From positions 1-64,000 of the forward strand of contig SVFY01000016.1 of NCBI GenBank assembly GCA_015056625.1: a DNA stretch of 64,000 bases, in the 5' to 3' direction. The notes under the pieces are model-generated. The model was not told where the DNA came from. It did no database searches and saw nothing but the letters and a program-made list of their open reading frames with translations. Positions 9,664-17,256 of this stretch are shown here, piece by piece. Source of the stretch: Butyrivibrio sp. (lineage in GTDB: Bacteria > Bacillota > Clostridia > Lachnospirales > Lachnospiraceae). A program made the translations under genes and the position numbers. Within the stretch, counting starts at the first letter, position 1. Each line of letters begins with the position of its first letter.

Positions 9664-10731
9664 TTATTCTGCCTTGGAAGCCTTAGATTTCTTAGCGGTC
9701 TCCTTGGTCTCTTCTGGTGTTGCTACTGCTCCATCAGTCTGAAGTCCAAAGTGAGCTCTTACCTTGTTGTTGATCTCAGCAAATACTTCAGGGTTGTTCT
9801 CAAGGTAAAGCTTGGCGTTCTCACGTCCCTGTCCGATCTTGTCGCCTTCGTACTGGTACCATGCACCACTCTTGTTGACAATATCAACACTTGCAGCAAG
9901 GTCAAGTACGTCACCAGTCATGGAGATGCCCTTACCAAACATGATATCAAACTCAGCCTCCTTGAATGGAGGTGCGATCTTGTTCTTAACTACCTTAACT
10001 CTTGTTCTGTTACCGATGTTCTCACCGTTCTGCTTGATAGCCTCTATACGACGAACGTCCATACGAACTGATGAGTAGAACTTAAGAGCACGTCCACCAG
10101 TTGTGGTCTCAGGATTACCAAACATAACACCAACCTTCTCACGGAGCTGGTTGATAAATACTACAGTACAGTTGGACTTGCTGATAACTGCTGTGAGCTT
10201 ACGAAGTGCCTGTGACATAAGTCTTGCCTGAAGACCCACATGGGAATCACCCATATCTCCGTCGATCTCTGCCTTAGGAACAAGAGCTGCTACAGAGTCT
10301 ACAACTACGATATCAATGGCTCCTGAACGAACCATGGTCTCTGTGATCTCAAGCGCCTGCTCACCTGAATCAGGCTGTGAAATATAGAGGTTATCAATAT
10401 CAACACCGATATTCTTGGCGTAAACAGGATCAAGAGCATGCTCAGCGTCGATGAATCCTGCAATTCCGCCTCTCTTCTGAACTTCAGCAATCATGTGAAG
10501 TGTAACTGTTGTCTTACCACTGGACTCAGGTCCATAGATCTCAACGATCCTTCCCTTAGGAATACCACCAAGGCCAAGAGCAATATCAAGGCTCAGGGAA
10601 CCTGTTGGGATTGTCTCGATGTTCATAGTATCAGATGAATCTCCAAGCTTCATGACAGCACCCTTACCGAACTGCTTCTCAATCTGACCAAGTGCTGCTT
10701 CTAATGCTTTCTGTTTCTCTTCTCTTTCCAT
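9664..10731 (-). CDS. recA: RecA recombinase
   Basis: Forms filaments on single-stranded DNA, catalyses strand exchange, and triggers LexA self-cleavage in the SOS response. Walker A is GPESSGKT at residues 67-74. The conserved [15 protein letters not shown] segment (loop L1) and the [12 protein letters not shown] segment that follows it (loop L2) are present. The C-terminal tail is Glu/Lys rich. Length is 355 aa, usual for the family. Expression is very likely SOS controlled, because two LexA-type boxes overlap or follow its promoter. Confidence 0.98.
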   Translation of the reverse strand: MEREEKQKALEAALGQIEKQFGKGAVMKLGDSSDTMNIETIPTGSLSLDIALGLGGIPKGRIVEIYGPESSGKTTVTLHMIAEVQKRGGIAGFIDAEHALDPVYAKNIGVDIDNLYISQPDSGEQALEITETMVRSGAIDIVVVDSVAALVPKAEIDGDMGDSHVGLQARLMSQALRKLTAVISKSNCTVVFINQLREKVGVMFGNPETTTGGRALKFYSSVRMDVRRIEAIKQNGENIGNRTRVKVVKNKIAPPFKEAEFDIMFGKGISMTGDVLDLAASVDIVNKSGAWYQYEGDKIGQGRENAKLYLENNPEVFAEINNKVRAHFGLQTDGAVATPEETKETAKKSKASKAE

Positions 10732-10747
10732 ACATTTTCTCCTTTTT

Positions 10748-10761
10748 AGAACATCCGTTCG
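10748..10761 (-). promoter_or_regulatory. LexA (SOS) operator 1 of recA
   Basis: The minus-strand sequence CGAACGGATGTTCT matches the Gram-positive SOS consensus CGAACRNRYGTTYC at 13 of 14 positions. It lies just downstream of the -10 element. Confidence 0.85.
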
Positions 10762-10772
10762 TTGATAATAAT

Positions 10773-10801
10773 AATATAAAACAGATGTTCGATTGTGTCA
10801 A
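10773..10801 (-). promoter_or_regulatory. recA promoter
   Basis: On the minus strand, TTGACA (10796-10801) and TATATT (10773-10778) have a 17-bp spacer. The spacer is almost filled by the second LexA-type box. Confidence 0.8.
10778..10791 (-). promoter_or_regulatory. LexA (SOS) operator 2 of recA
   Basis: The minus-strand sequence CGAACATCTGTTTT matches the Gram-positive consensus at 12 of 14 positions. It lies between the -35 and -10, centred 30 bp from operator 1, about three helical turns away. Confidence 0.75.
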
Positions 10802-10874
10802 CTTATTATTCTAAAAATTAATGTGAAATTCCGGCAGAAGCGCCAGATGCATGTATTCCCCTATAAACACACAC

Positions 10875-10903
10875 AAGTCACCACTTAGACTAAGTGGCGA
10901 CTT
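10875..10903 (-). terminator. Hairpin downstream of the J-domain gene, probable weak terminator
   Basis: An 11-bp stem (AAGTC and CCACTT paired with AAGTGG and GACTT around one mismatch) encloses a five-base loop. The minus-strand tail is GTGTGTGTTTATAG, so the U-tract is poor. The gap 10732-10940 otherwise holds only the recA control region. Confidence 0.5.
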
Positions 10904-10940
10904 GGCTATAATAGCATAGTTTATTTTTCATGTCAAAGCT

Positions 10941-11477
10941 TCAGGCCTTCATGCTGACGTCATACTGTCTGCACAGCGAACTATACTCCTGATTGATCAG
11001 CTGTACCATATAGGCATCTCCGCTGACATTGTCAGGATGGAACATCTTCATGAGGTCCTTGTATCTCTTTTTCAGAGTAAGAGCACTGTTGACACCTCTA
11101 AAGAGCATATCAAGAGCGTCATACTCATCCTCTCTCTGGAAAGCTTTTTCTCTCTCAAGTCTGATAAACTCAGTCTCAAGCTGCTTCTTGTCAGCATTGA
11201 GCTGTTCGAAGCCATTGTTGAGGATCTGAAGTCTCTGATCAAAGAGTGCCTTGTCATTGTTTAGCTTCTTGACAGCATTCTCGATCTTTTTGTCATATGC
11301 ATCCGACCTCTCTTTGAAGGCAATTTCATCCCTCTCAAGACGGGCATATCTCTCTGATAGAGCGCTCTCCTGATTCTCAAGGCGAACGCTTTCCTTAAAC
11401 AGCCATATTCTGAGCTCGTTGAGGTCATCCTCAGTACCGTTTAAGATAATTTCTTCCAAATTTCTTTTTTCTTCCAT
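10941..11477 (-). CDS. Coiled-coil protein with C-terminal J-domain-like segment
   Basis: No named family recognised. Residues 1-115 are dominated by charged heptad-like sequence predicted to be coiled coil. Residues 130-175 resemble a short J-domain: LKKRYKDLMKMFHPDN contains the HPD tripeptide that stimulates the DnaK ATPase. A DnaK co-chaperone or tethering role is inferred. It is the last gene of an operon with gerW and the DUF2953 gene. The HPD motif and its preceding basic helix argue against a chance match. Confidence 0.65.
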   Translation of the reverse strand: MEEKRNLEEIILNGTEDDLNELRIWLFKESVRLENQESALSERYARLERDEIAFKERSDAYDKKIENAVKKLNNDKALFDQRLQILNNGFEQLNADKKQLETEFIRLEREKAFQREDEYDALDMLFRGVNSALTLKKRYKDLMKMFHPDNVSGDAYMVQLINQEYSSLCRQYDVSMKA

Positions 11478-11507
11478 AAGGGTCCCCTCTACCTTCTGGA
11501 CGAGATC

Positions 11508-11906
11508 TTACTTTTCCTCACTTCCTTCTGGAAAAGCAATATCAACCGCTACATCATCATCCATCATGTCTTCTTTTTTGCTAGAGAAACGATTCATGAT
11601 GTCGGGAACCAAATCAAGTACCTTAGTTACTGCATCCTGATTTTTGATGTTTACAAGCTTAGTTGAACCGTTTTTAATAACAAGGACTGCACTTGGAGAC
11701 ATTTTTGCTCCAAATCCACCAGCCCCTCCATTCTTTTTATCGGCAAGAGTTGATCCTGCCCCAACCCCAAATGAAACATCTACAAGGGGAAGAATGATCG
11801 TGTCACCCACCTTAGTTGGTGCGCCAACTACTGTTTTTGCGGACATAACTGAATTCATTCCGCTAAGAAGTGATTCTACAACCCCGTTAAAATTATTTTC
11901 TGCCAT
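11508..11906 (-). CDS. gerW: GerW/YtfJ family protein
   Basis: Small GerW-family protein. In Bacillus the homologue is a spore protein needed for germination. The family core is visible: VVGAPTKVGDTIILPLVDVSFG, then a Gly-rich stretch and a VLVIKNG strand. The start at 11906 is chosen because GGGAGGGAG precedes that ATG; an ATG 30 bases further upstream lacks such a site. It directly follows the DUF2953 gene, the same order as ytfI-ytfJ in Bacillus. Presence in this lineage does not prove that the organism sporulates. Confidence 0.88.
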   Translation of the reverse strand: MAENNFNGVVESLLSGMNSVMSAKTVVGAPTKVGDTIILPLVDVSFGVGAGSTLADKKNGGAGGFGAKMSPSAVLVIKNGSTKLVNIKNQDAVTKVLDLVPDIMNRFSSKKEDMMDDDVAVDIAFPEGSEEK

Positions 11907-11932
11907 AACTCCCTCCCATATATAAAACCAAA

Positions 11933-12850
11933 TCAAGAATTGATGATCTTTTTAAATCTGCGGATAGTCTTCCTGACATCCTTGTTGAAGTAGCATGAAG
12001 CGGCTATATATAGCGCAGTGAACAGTGTTATGTGCCCCTTCATATGTGTGTCTGTATAAACCATCTTCCTGTCAAAGTCAGGTCCGAAATTAACCTTGAG
12101 TTTCCGAGGCATAAATGCTCTGACAGCTGCATAAGCAGCATACAATTCTGCTGTCAGTGCCGGATCTCCAAGGCCAAACATGGCATCAATCCTGCACTTA
12201 TCAGGAAGTATCATCCTGATCAGCCGAATGAGCTTACGTTTTACAAGCGAAAATGCCCTCTGAAAAATCTCATTTTCCAGGGTCGATTTGATCATATCTA
12301 TCTTATCACAAACTCTAGATATTGTATATGCGATTTTTTCAAACACATTTAGTGGTATTTTCAGAATATTTGAGACCGTTTCGATAATGTCCCACAAAAC
12401 ATCGATAAAATCCTTTGGTTCTTCTTTGCTTTCCTCTGATACACCATCTTGTGTTTCCGCCTGCGCATCTGTCACAGTTTCAGTTTGTTTTGCTTCAGCT
12501 TCTTCCTGTTTTTCAGCCTTTTTATCTGCGCTTTCCTTATCTTTAACTTCCTTTGAAGGCTTTTCTTTTTTAGGAAGCACCTTAAGGCCAAATACCCTCA
12601 CAGTAAACTCATGCTCCTTGGGAAAAGAAATCCCTCCTCTTATAACAAATAAAAGCCAGGAAAACTTAACAGCCGCATCCACCTTCTGAACGTCGAAACC
12701 TTCATCAAGGTCTGTCTCAGGCACATGGGCATCTATCCTGTAAAAGATCGGTACAAACAAAACAAGTAAAAGAAGTACCAATAGCACTGCCAGTATGATC
12801 AACAGTGTGATCCCTATTATTTTTAGTACAGTCAACAATCCTGCAAGCAT
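11933..12850 (-). CDS. DUF2953 (YtfI-like) membrane protein
   Basis: A strongly hydrophobic N-terminal anchor (about residues 7-36) is followed by a charged linker rich in Lys, Glu and Gln (about 105-145). The C-terminal region contains GLGDPALTAELYAAYAAVRAF and a strand-rich end, the hallmark of DUF2953. The family's function is unknown. Its constant link with GerW suggests a shared role at the spore or cell envelope (inference). The start has GGAG about 9 bases upstream. Confidence 0.82.
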   Translation of the reverse strand: MLAGLLTVLKIIGITLLIILAVLLVLLLLVLFVPIFYRIDAHVPETDLDEGFDVQKVDAAVKFSWLLFVIRGGISFPKEHEFTVRVFGLKVLPKKEKPSKEVKDKESADKKAEKQEEAEAKQTETVTDAQAETQDGVSEESKEEPKDFIDVLWDIIETVSNILKIPLNVFEKIAYTISRVCDKIDMIKSTLENEIFQRAFSLVKRKLIRLIRMILPDKCRIDAMFGLGDPALTAELYAAYAAVRAFMPRKLKVNFGPDFDRKMVYTDTHMKGHITLFTALYIAASCYFNKDVRKTIRRFKKIINS

Positions 12851-12877
12851 AAATATTCTCCAGTAATAGTTAAAATT

Positions 12878-13207
12878 CTAGAAATTCGAATCCAGGTAAT
12901 CTATTATCCGCCCCTCGAAACCGGCTTCATTAGCCTTAGTGGTCATATCTACCACCATATCAAGAGCTTCATTATAGCTCCCTGCAATTCCGTATATATA
13001 TGCAGGATTCTTCATGTAATATGGTTGTTTTAAAAACGCACAATGGATAATATCAAGCTGATCTTCAGTGCTCTGAGCTTTCATTATACAAAAAATCGAA
13101 AGCTGTCCTCTCCCATGATTTAAGCGCCATTTGACCAGTTGATGGTTTTTAACCGACTCTCCAAACAAAAGGTCTTTATAAAAACGGCAAAAGCCTTTTT
13201 TCCTCAT
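12878..13207 (-). CDS. Hypothetical protein, about 109 aa
   Basis: I do not recognise this family. The protein is soluble, with a basic N-terminus, several Cys and aromatic residues, and a C-terminal helix-like region ending in YLDSNF. The start at 13207 is chosen because a GGGGG ribosome binding site lies about 8 bases upstream; the longer open frame has no such site. It is the first gene of the DUF2953-gerW-J-domain set, 27 bases before DUF2953, and is divergent from the HD-GYP gene. Confidence 0.65.
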   Translation of the reverse strand: MRKKGFCRFYKDLLFGESVKNHQLVKWRLNHGRGQLSIFCIMKAQSTEDQLDIIHCAFLKQPYYMKNPAYIYGIAGSYNEALDMVVDMTTKANEAGFEGRIIDYLDSNF

Positions 13208-13249
13208 ACCAAAGCCCCCAAAATATCGACAAAACTGCATAAAAACAAA

Positions 13250-13278
13250 TTGAATGTCGAGGTGTAACACGATATACT
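13250..13278 (+). promoter_or_regulatory. Promoter of the plus-strand HD-GYP gene
   Basis: TTGAAT (13250-13255) and TATACT (13273-13278) have a 17-bp spacer. A GGGAGGAAG ribosome binding site follows before the start at 13347. The promoter lies just upstream of the divergent gene at 12878-13207. Confidence 0.7.
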
Positions 13279-13346
13279 AATATTATCATATTGGTCTGTA
13301 TTTTTAAATCAAATGCATGCCATACCCTGGGAGGAAGTAAACACAC

Positions 13347-14408
13347 ATGAAATCCGTAGCCCGAATGGAGCTCAAGCCTGGAATGATCACAGCTGAGGAT
13401 GTTCTCAACTACAAAAATGAGATCATTGTAACAGCTAATACCAGGATCAATGACACCATCATAGAGAAGCTTGCAAGGCAGTCCATCTTGGTGGTTCCTA
13501 TCAAGGAAGAAATCGATTTTGCCACAACGCATTTTGAAAAGGTAAGACTTTCAGAAGGCTTCAAGAATTTTGAGAGCACCTACAAGATCTATTTCCCAGT
13601 TTTTAAACACGTTGTTATGAACGCTGTAAACAACAGAGTTCCCATCAATATGGAACAGCTGATGGATGTTTATAAAAACATCATAGTATGCGCCAAGAGC
13701 GGAGAACTTCTTTTGGATTACCTCTACAACATGCTTCCTGGTGAGGATGATATGACCCATGCTCACTGCCTCAACTCAGCACTTATTGCTGGTGTATTTG
13801 GAACATGGCTTGGCCTCTCCAATGAAGATATCACCCTCTTCATCCAGTCAGCTTTTTTGTATGACATTGGAAAGCTTTCAATTCCTTATCAGATCCTCTG
13901 GAAACCGGAAAGACTCACTTCCGAAGAGTACCGCCTTGTAATGAGGCACACCACTATTGGATACGACTTTTTAAAGAGTTATGGGGATTACAACGAGCAT
14001 ATCCTTAATGCAACGCTCCAGCACCATGAGAGATGCGATGGTTCAGGTTATCCCAAGGCTCTTTCCGATACTGAGATAGACAGATTTGCCAAGTACATTG
14101 CCATCGTTGACACCTATGAAGCAATGACATCACCAAGAAGCTACCGCCAGAAGCTCAATCCATTCCAGATAATTGCCAACTATGAGAACGAGGGATTTGT
14201 CAAATATGACTACGCAGCCATCAAGTCTATCCTCTCTCACATTGCCAATGCCCAGCTTGGATTTAATGTTCAGCTAAACAGCGGCCAGATCGGCGAAGTT
14301 ATCCTTATAAACGAAAAGGCCCTTTCAAGGCCTCTCGTAAAAATGCAGGATAATTCACTTCTTGATATGTCCACTAACAAACAACTCTCTATAGTAGCTG
14401 TATTTTGA
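13347..14408 (+). CDS. HD-GYP domain protein with an altered HD motif
   Basis: The HD-GYP family normally hydrolyses cyclic di-GMP with a two- or three-metal site. Residues 1-55 form the small N-terminal region often found before stand-alone HD-GYP domains, and the domain spans about 125-320. Conserved elements are His140, His201, the His226-His227 pair and the GSGYP motif (232-236), plus Asp255. The HD dyad itself reads Tyr172-Asp173 (LYDIGK instead of LHDIGK), so one metal ligand is missing. The codon is TAT, one transition from the His codon CAT. Activity may be reduced or lost, or the protein may act as a sensor. Its end lies 2 bases from the convergent PBP gene. Confidence 0.85.
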   Translation: MKSVARMELKPGMITAEDVLNYKNEIIVTANTRINDTIIEKLARQSILVVPIKEEIDFATTHFEKVRLSEGFKNFESTYKIYFPVFKHVVMNAVNNRVPINMEQLMDVYKNIIVCAKSGELLLDYLYNMLPGEDDMTHAHCLNSALIAGVFGTWLGLSNEDITLFIQSAFLYDIGKLSIPYQILWKPERLTSEEYRLVMRHTTIGYDFLKSYGDYNEHILNATLQHHERCDGSGYPKALSDTEIDRFAKYIAIVDTYEAMTSPRSYRQKLNPFQIIANYENEGFVKYDYAAIKSILSHIANAQLGFNVQLNSGQIGEVILINEKALSRPLVKMQDNSLLDMSTNKQLSIVAVF

Positions 14409-14410
14409 TA

Positions 14411-15853
14411 TCATTCTACTCCAAAATATGCATCGAAGATTCTTTTTGCTATTGGTACTGCAAAGCTTCCGCCGCTGCCGGCATTCTCAACGATGATGGT
14501 AACGCAGATCTCCGGATCATCAGCTGGAGCAAAGCCTGTAAACCACGCATGTGAATCAGATGTAGAATTGGTAAATTCAGCAGAACCGGTCTTTCCTGCC
14601 GCAGTGTAGGAAAGGCCTTTTAATTTGCTGGCTGTTCCAGTCTCAACAACTTCCTTCATCATGGACTTTAAAACATCCGCCTGATAAGCAGTCATAAGCC
14701 TCTTATAGTTTTCAGGTGAATAGCTCTTAACATTCTTCCCATCTTCGCTCTTTATACCACTTATGACATAGGGCTTCATAAGCTGCCCTTCATTGCCTAT
14801 GGCGCAGGTTATCATATTAAGGTGCATGGGAGAAACAGCTGTAGCTCCCTGTCCGATAGACAGCTGCATAACATCTGCAGTACTGGTGGAATCATCAATT
14901 GCTGCTGAGCTCTTCGAGTACAAAAGATCTATAGGCAGTTCCTGATTGAACAGAAGCTGATCAAGTGTGTCTGAAAAGACATCTCGCGAAACAGATAGTC
15001 CTATATTTGCATAAGAGGAGTTACAGGACTCCGCAAAGGACTTGATAAAGTCCACGCTTCCATGGTTTTCCCCGTGATAACAGGAAATGCTCTCACCATC
15101 ATAGCTAAATCTGCCGGAGCAGGTAAATCTGTAATTATTATAGTCCTGTGGGTGCTCCTTGATATATGCAAGGGATGTAATGATCTTGAAGGTTGAGCCA
15201 GGGGGATAAAGTCCCTGGGTAACTCTGTTGAGCAGCTTTGCATCAGGCGATTTATCTGCAATGAGACTATCCCATTCTGCCTGGATCGTACCTGGGTCAA
15301 AGTCAGGCTTTGAAACCATGGCAAGGATCTCCCCAGTTTTAGGATCAGATACCACAATAGCTCCATTCCTGGCTGAAAGCGCATTGTAAGCAACCTCCTG
15401 GAGCTTAGTATCAAGCGTAGTTATGCACATGTCTCCGGGATACTTGCTGCCCTTGGTATCAAGAGCCACTTTTTCTGAAAGATCAATGCTTGTATTTATC
15501 AGATAATAGTTGGCAAGAGCCTCTATTCCGGCCTTACCATTTGTTGAATATCCAACCACATGGGCAAATTCTTTTCCGTAAGGGTATACTCTCTGCTCCT
15601 TACCATCAGCGCTCACTTCTGAGTAGGCAAGCACATCCCCGTCCCTTGACAGGATACGACCTCTTGAATTCTGGTTTAATAGTATCTGCTGTCTGGTGTT
15701 GTAGCTATTGTCCATAAGCTCCTGCCTGTTGCTATAAGAGTAGGCGCTTATGTAAACAAGCATCACCGTGAATATACATGCATAAAAAATACTAAGGACC
15801 AGTATTGGATATGATCTGATCTTCTTTTTATTTTTAGTCTTCTCTTCTGTCAT
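14411..15853 (-). CDS. pbpA: Class B penicillin-binding protein (peptidoglycan transpeptidase)
   Basis: Cross-links peptidoglycan outside the membrane. There is one N-terminal membrane anchor (about residues 15-38) and a short dimerisation region. The transpeptidase domain has the active-site Ser220 in STFK, the SCN motif at 276-278 and KTG at 421-423. The short 480-aa form without PASTA domains resembles the PbpA type that works with a neighbouring FtsW/RodA/SpoVE polymerase. Its start overlaps the end of that gene by 20 bp, so the pair is translationally coupled. Confidence 0.93.
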   Translation of the reverse strand: MTEEKTKNKKKIRSYPILVLSIFYACIFTVMLVYISAYSYSNRQELMDNSYNTRQQILLNQNSRGRILSRDGDVLAYSEVSADGKEQRVYPYGKEFAHVVGYSTNGKAGIEALANYYLINTSIDLSEKVALDTKGSKYPGDMCITTLDTKLQEVAYNALSARNGAIVVSDPKTGEILAMVSKPDFDPGTIQAEWDSLIADKSPDAKLLNRVTQGLYPPGSTFKIITSLAYIKEHPQDYNNYRFTCSGRFSYDGESISCYHGENHGSVDFIKSFAESCNSSYANIGLSVSRDVFSDTLDQLLFNQELPIDLLYSKSSAAIDDSTSTADVMQLSIGQGATAVSPMHLNMITCAIGNEGQLMKPYVISGIKSEDGKNVKSYSPENYKRLMTAYQADVLKSMMKEVVETGTASKLKGLSYTAAGKTGSAEFTNSTSDSHAWFTGFAPADDPEICVTIIVENAGSGGSFAVPIAKRIFDAYFGVE

Positions 15854-17249
15854 AGTTTCTCTCGTAGTCGTTATTTCTGTTTCTTAAGCTTTTGTTTTCA
15901 GCTTTTATTCTCTCCATCTTAGCTTTTCTTCTCTGCATTGCCTCAAACCTTTCATCGGTTCTGATAAGGCAGACACCTTCAACTATCATGATCATGGCAA
16001 TGGTCACAAGGACTGATGTTCCTCCGTAGCTGACAAGGGGAAGGGTGACACCTGTAAGTGGAATGAACTTGGAGCCGCCGCCGATAGTAAGGAAGCTCTG
16101 GAAAATATATGCCACCCCGATGCCGCATACAACAAGCCTGTAGTACCTGTCTCTGATAAAGTACCCCTCATACATGATCATAAAAAATGAGCTCACGATT
16201 ATCAAAGCCATGGTAACTGCAAAGATCACACCAAGTTCCTCCGCTATCGCTGAGAATATAAAGTCCTGCTCAACGTAAGGGATAGATGTTGGAGAACCGC
16301 CGTAAAGCCCCAGTCCAAACCAGCCTCCGCTCGATATTCCAAACAGTGACTGTGACAGCTGATAGCCTGATGAAGCTATATCTCCAAAGGGATCAAGCCA
16401 TGCGTGAACTCTCACACGTATATGGGAAAAGAGCTTGTAGGCGATTATGCTTGCAAAGCCTCCCATAATAAGTCCAAGGACCAGATATCCGATATTGTCT
16501 GTGGAAATATAAATAAGGGCAAGGTAAATAACAAAGAAAATAAGGGCACTTCCAAGATCCCTTGATAAAACCAGTATGATAACGTGAGCTGCAGCTGCCA
16601 GTGATGCCAAAAAAAGCTGCCATATCTCTTTTGCCTCAACTAAAGCTCCCGCCATAAAGAACAGGAACAAGACCTTGACAGCCTCTGATGGCTGGAATGT
16701 AATACCTGCAAGGGTAAAGGTGATCTTGGAGCCATTTGTCGCTGCTCCGTAAACCAGCACTGCGCCAATAGCCACAACACCAAGAGCTGCATAAAGCCAG
16801 GTAAATTTCTTAAGAAAATCAAATCTGAAAATGATCTCAGGGATAAAGAAGCCTATGATGAAGGATGCTGTTATGATAAAGAACTGCTTGACTGCCTTGT
16901 CATAAGAAATCCTTGTGATGATGATAAGTCCGATCATTAAAAGAAGGCATGCATTGTTGATAATAAGCCGGTTTCCCTCCGGATAAATAACATAAAACAG
17001 CATCAGCACCGATGCAAAGATCACTATCTGAAATGCAAAGAAAAACAGATAGACCGGCTTACCCGTCCGGGCTATTATCTGGATAAAGCAGGAAATCTGC
17101 ACCACAAACATGCAGATGATCTGCCTTATATAAATGCCCTTCCTCTTTTTCTCCGTCTTGAAGCGAAAAGTCATGAAGGCCTCAATACAATAGATCAGCA
17201 TGAAGGCATCTATCACATATTTAGATATTTCAGTTACATATAGTTCCAT
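15834..17249 (-). CDS. FtsW/RodA/SpoVE-family peptidoglycan glycosyltransferase
   Basis: SEDS-family lipid II polymerase. There are about ten or more membrane segments, the first few forming an N-terminal extension beyond the usual core. SEDS hallmarks include the Trp/Leu-rich loop with DPFGD, then GSSGGWFGLGL-like and PYVEQDFIFSAIAEELG sequences, and the final VSYGGTS motif. It is paired with the class B PBP downstream, forming a polymerase-transpeptidase unit. Whether it acts in division, elongation or sporulation cannot be decided from sequence alone. It starts 7 bases after the U32 gene stop. Confidence 0.92.
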   Translation of the reverse strand: MELYVTEISKYVIDAFMLIYCIEAFMTFRFKTEKKRKGIYIRQIICMFVVQISCFIQIIARTGKPVYLFFFAFQIVIFASVLMLFYVIYPEGNRLIINNACLLLMIGLIIITRISYDKAVKQFFIITASFIIGFFIPEIIFRFDFLKKFTWLYAALGVVAIGAVLVYGAATNGSKITFTLAGITFQPSEAVKVLFLFFMAGALVEAKEIWQLFLASLAAAAHVIILVLSRDLGSALIFFVIYLALIYISTDNIGYLVLGLIMGGFASIIAYKLFSHIRVRVHAWLDPFGDIASSGYQLSQSLFGISSGGWFGLGLYGGSPTSIPYVEQDFIFSAIAEELGVIFAVTMALIIVSSFFMIMYEGYFIRDRYYRLVVCGIGVAYIFQSFLTIGGGSKFIPLTGVTLPLVSYGGTSVLVTIAMIMIVEGVCLIRTDERFEAMQRRKAKMERIKAENKSLRNRNNDYERNYDRRED

Positions 17250-17256
17250 TTATGTA

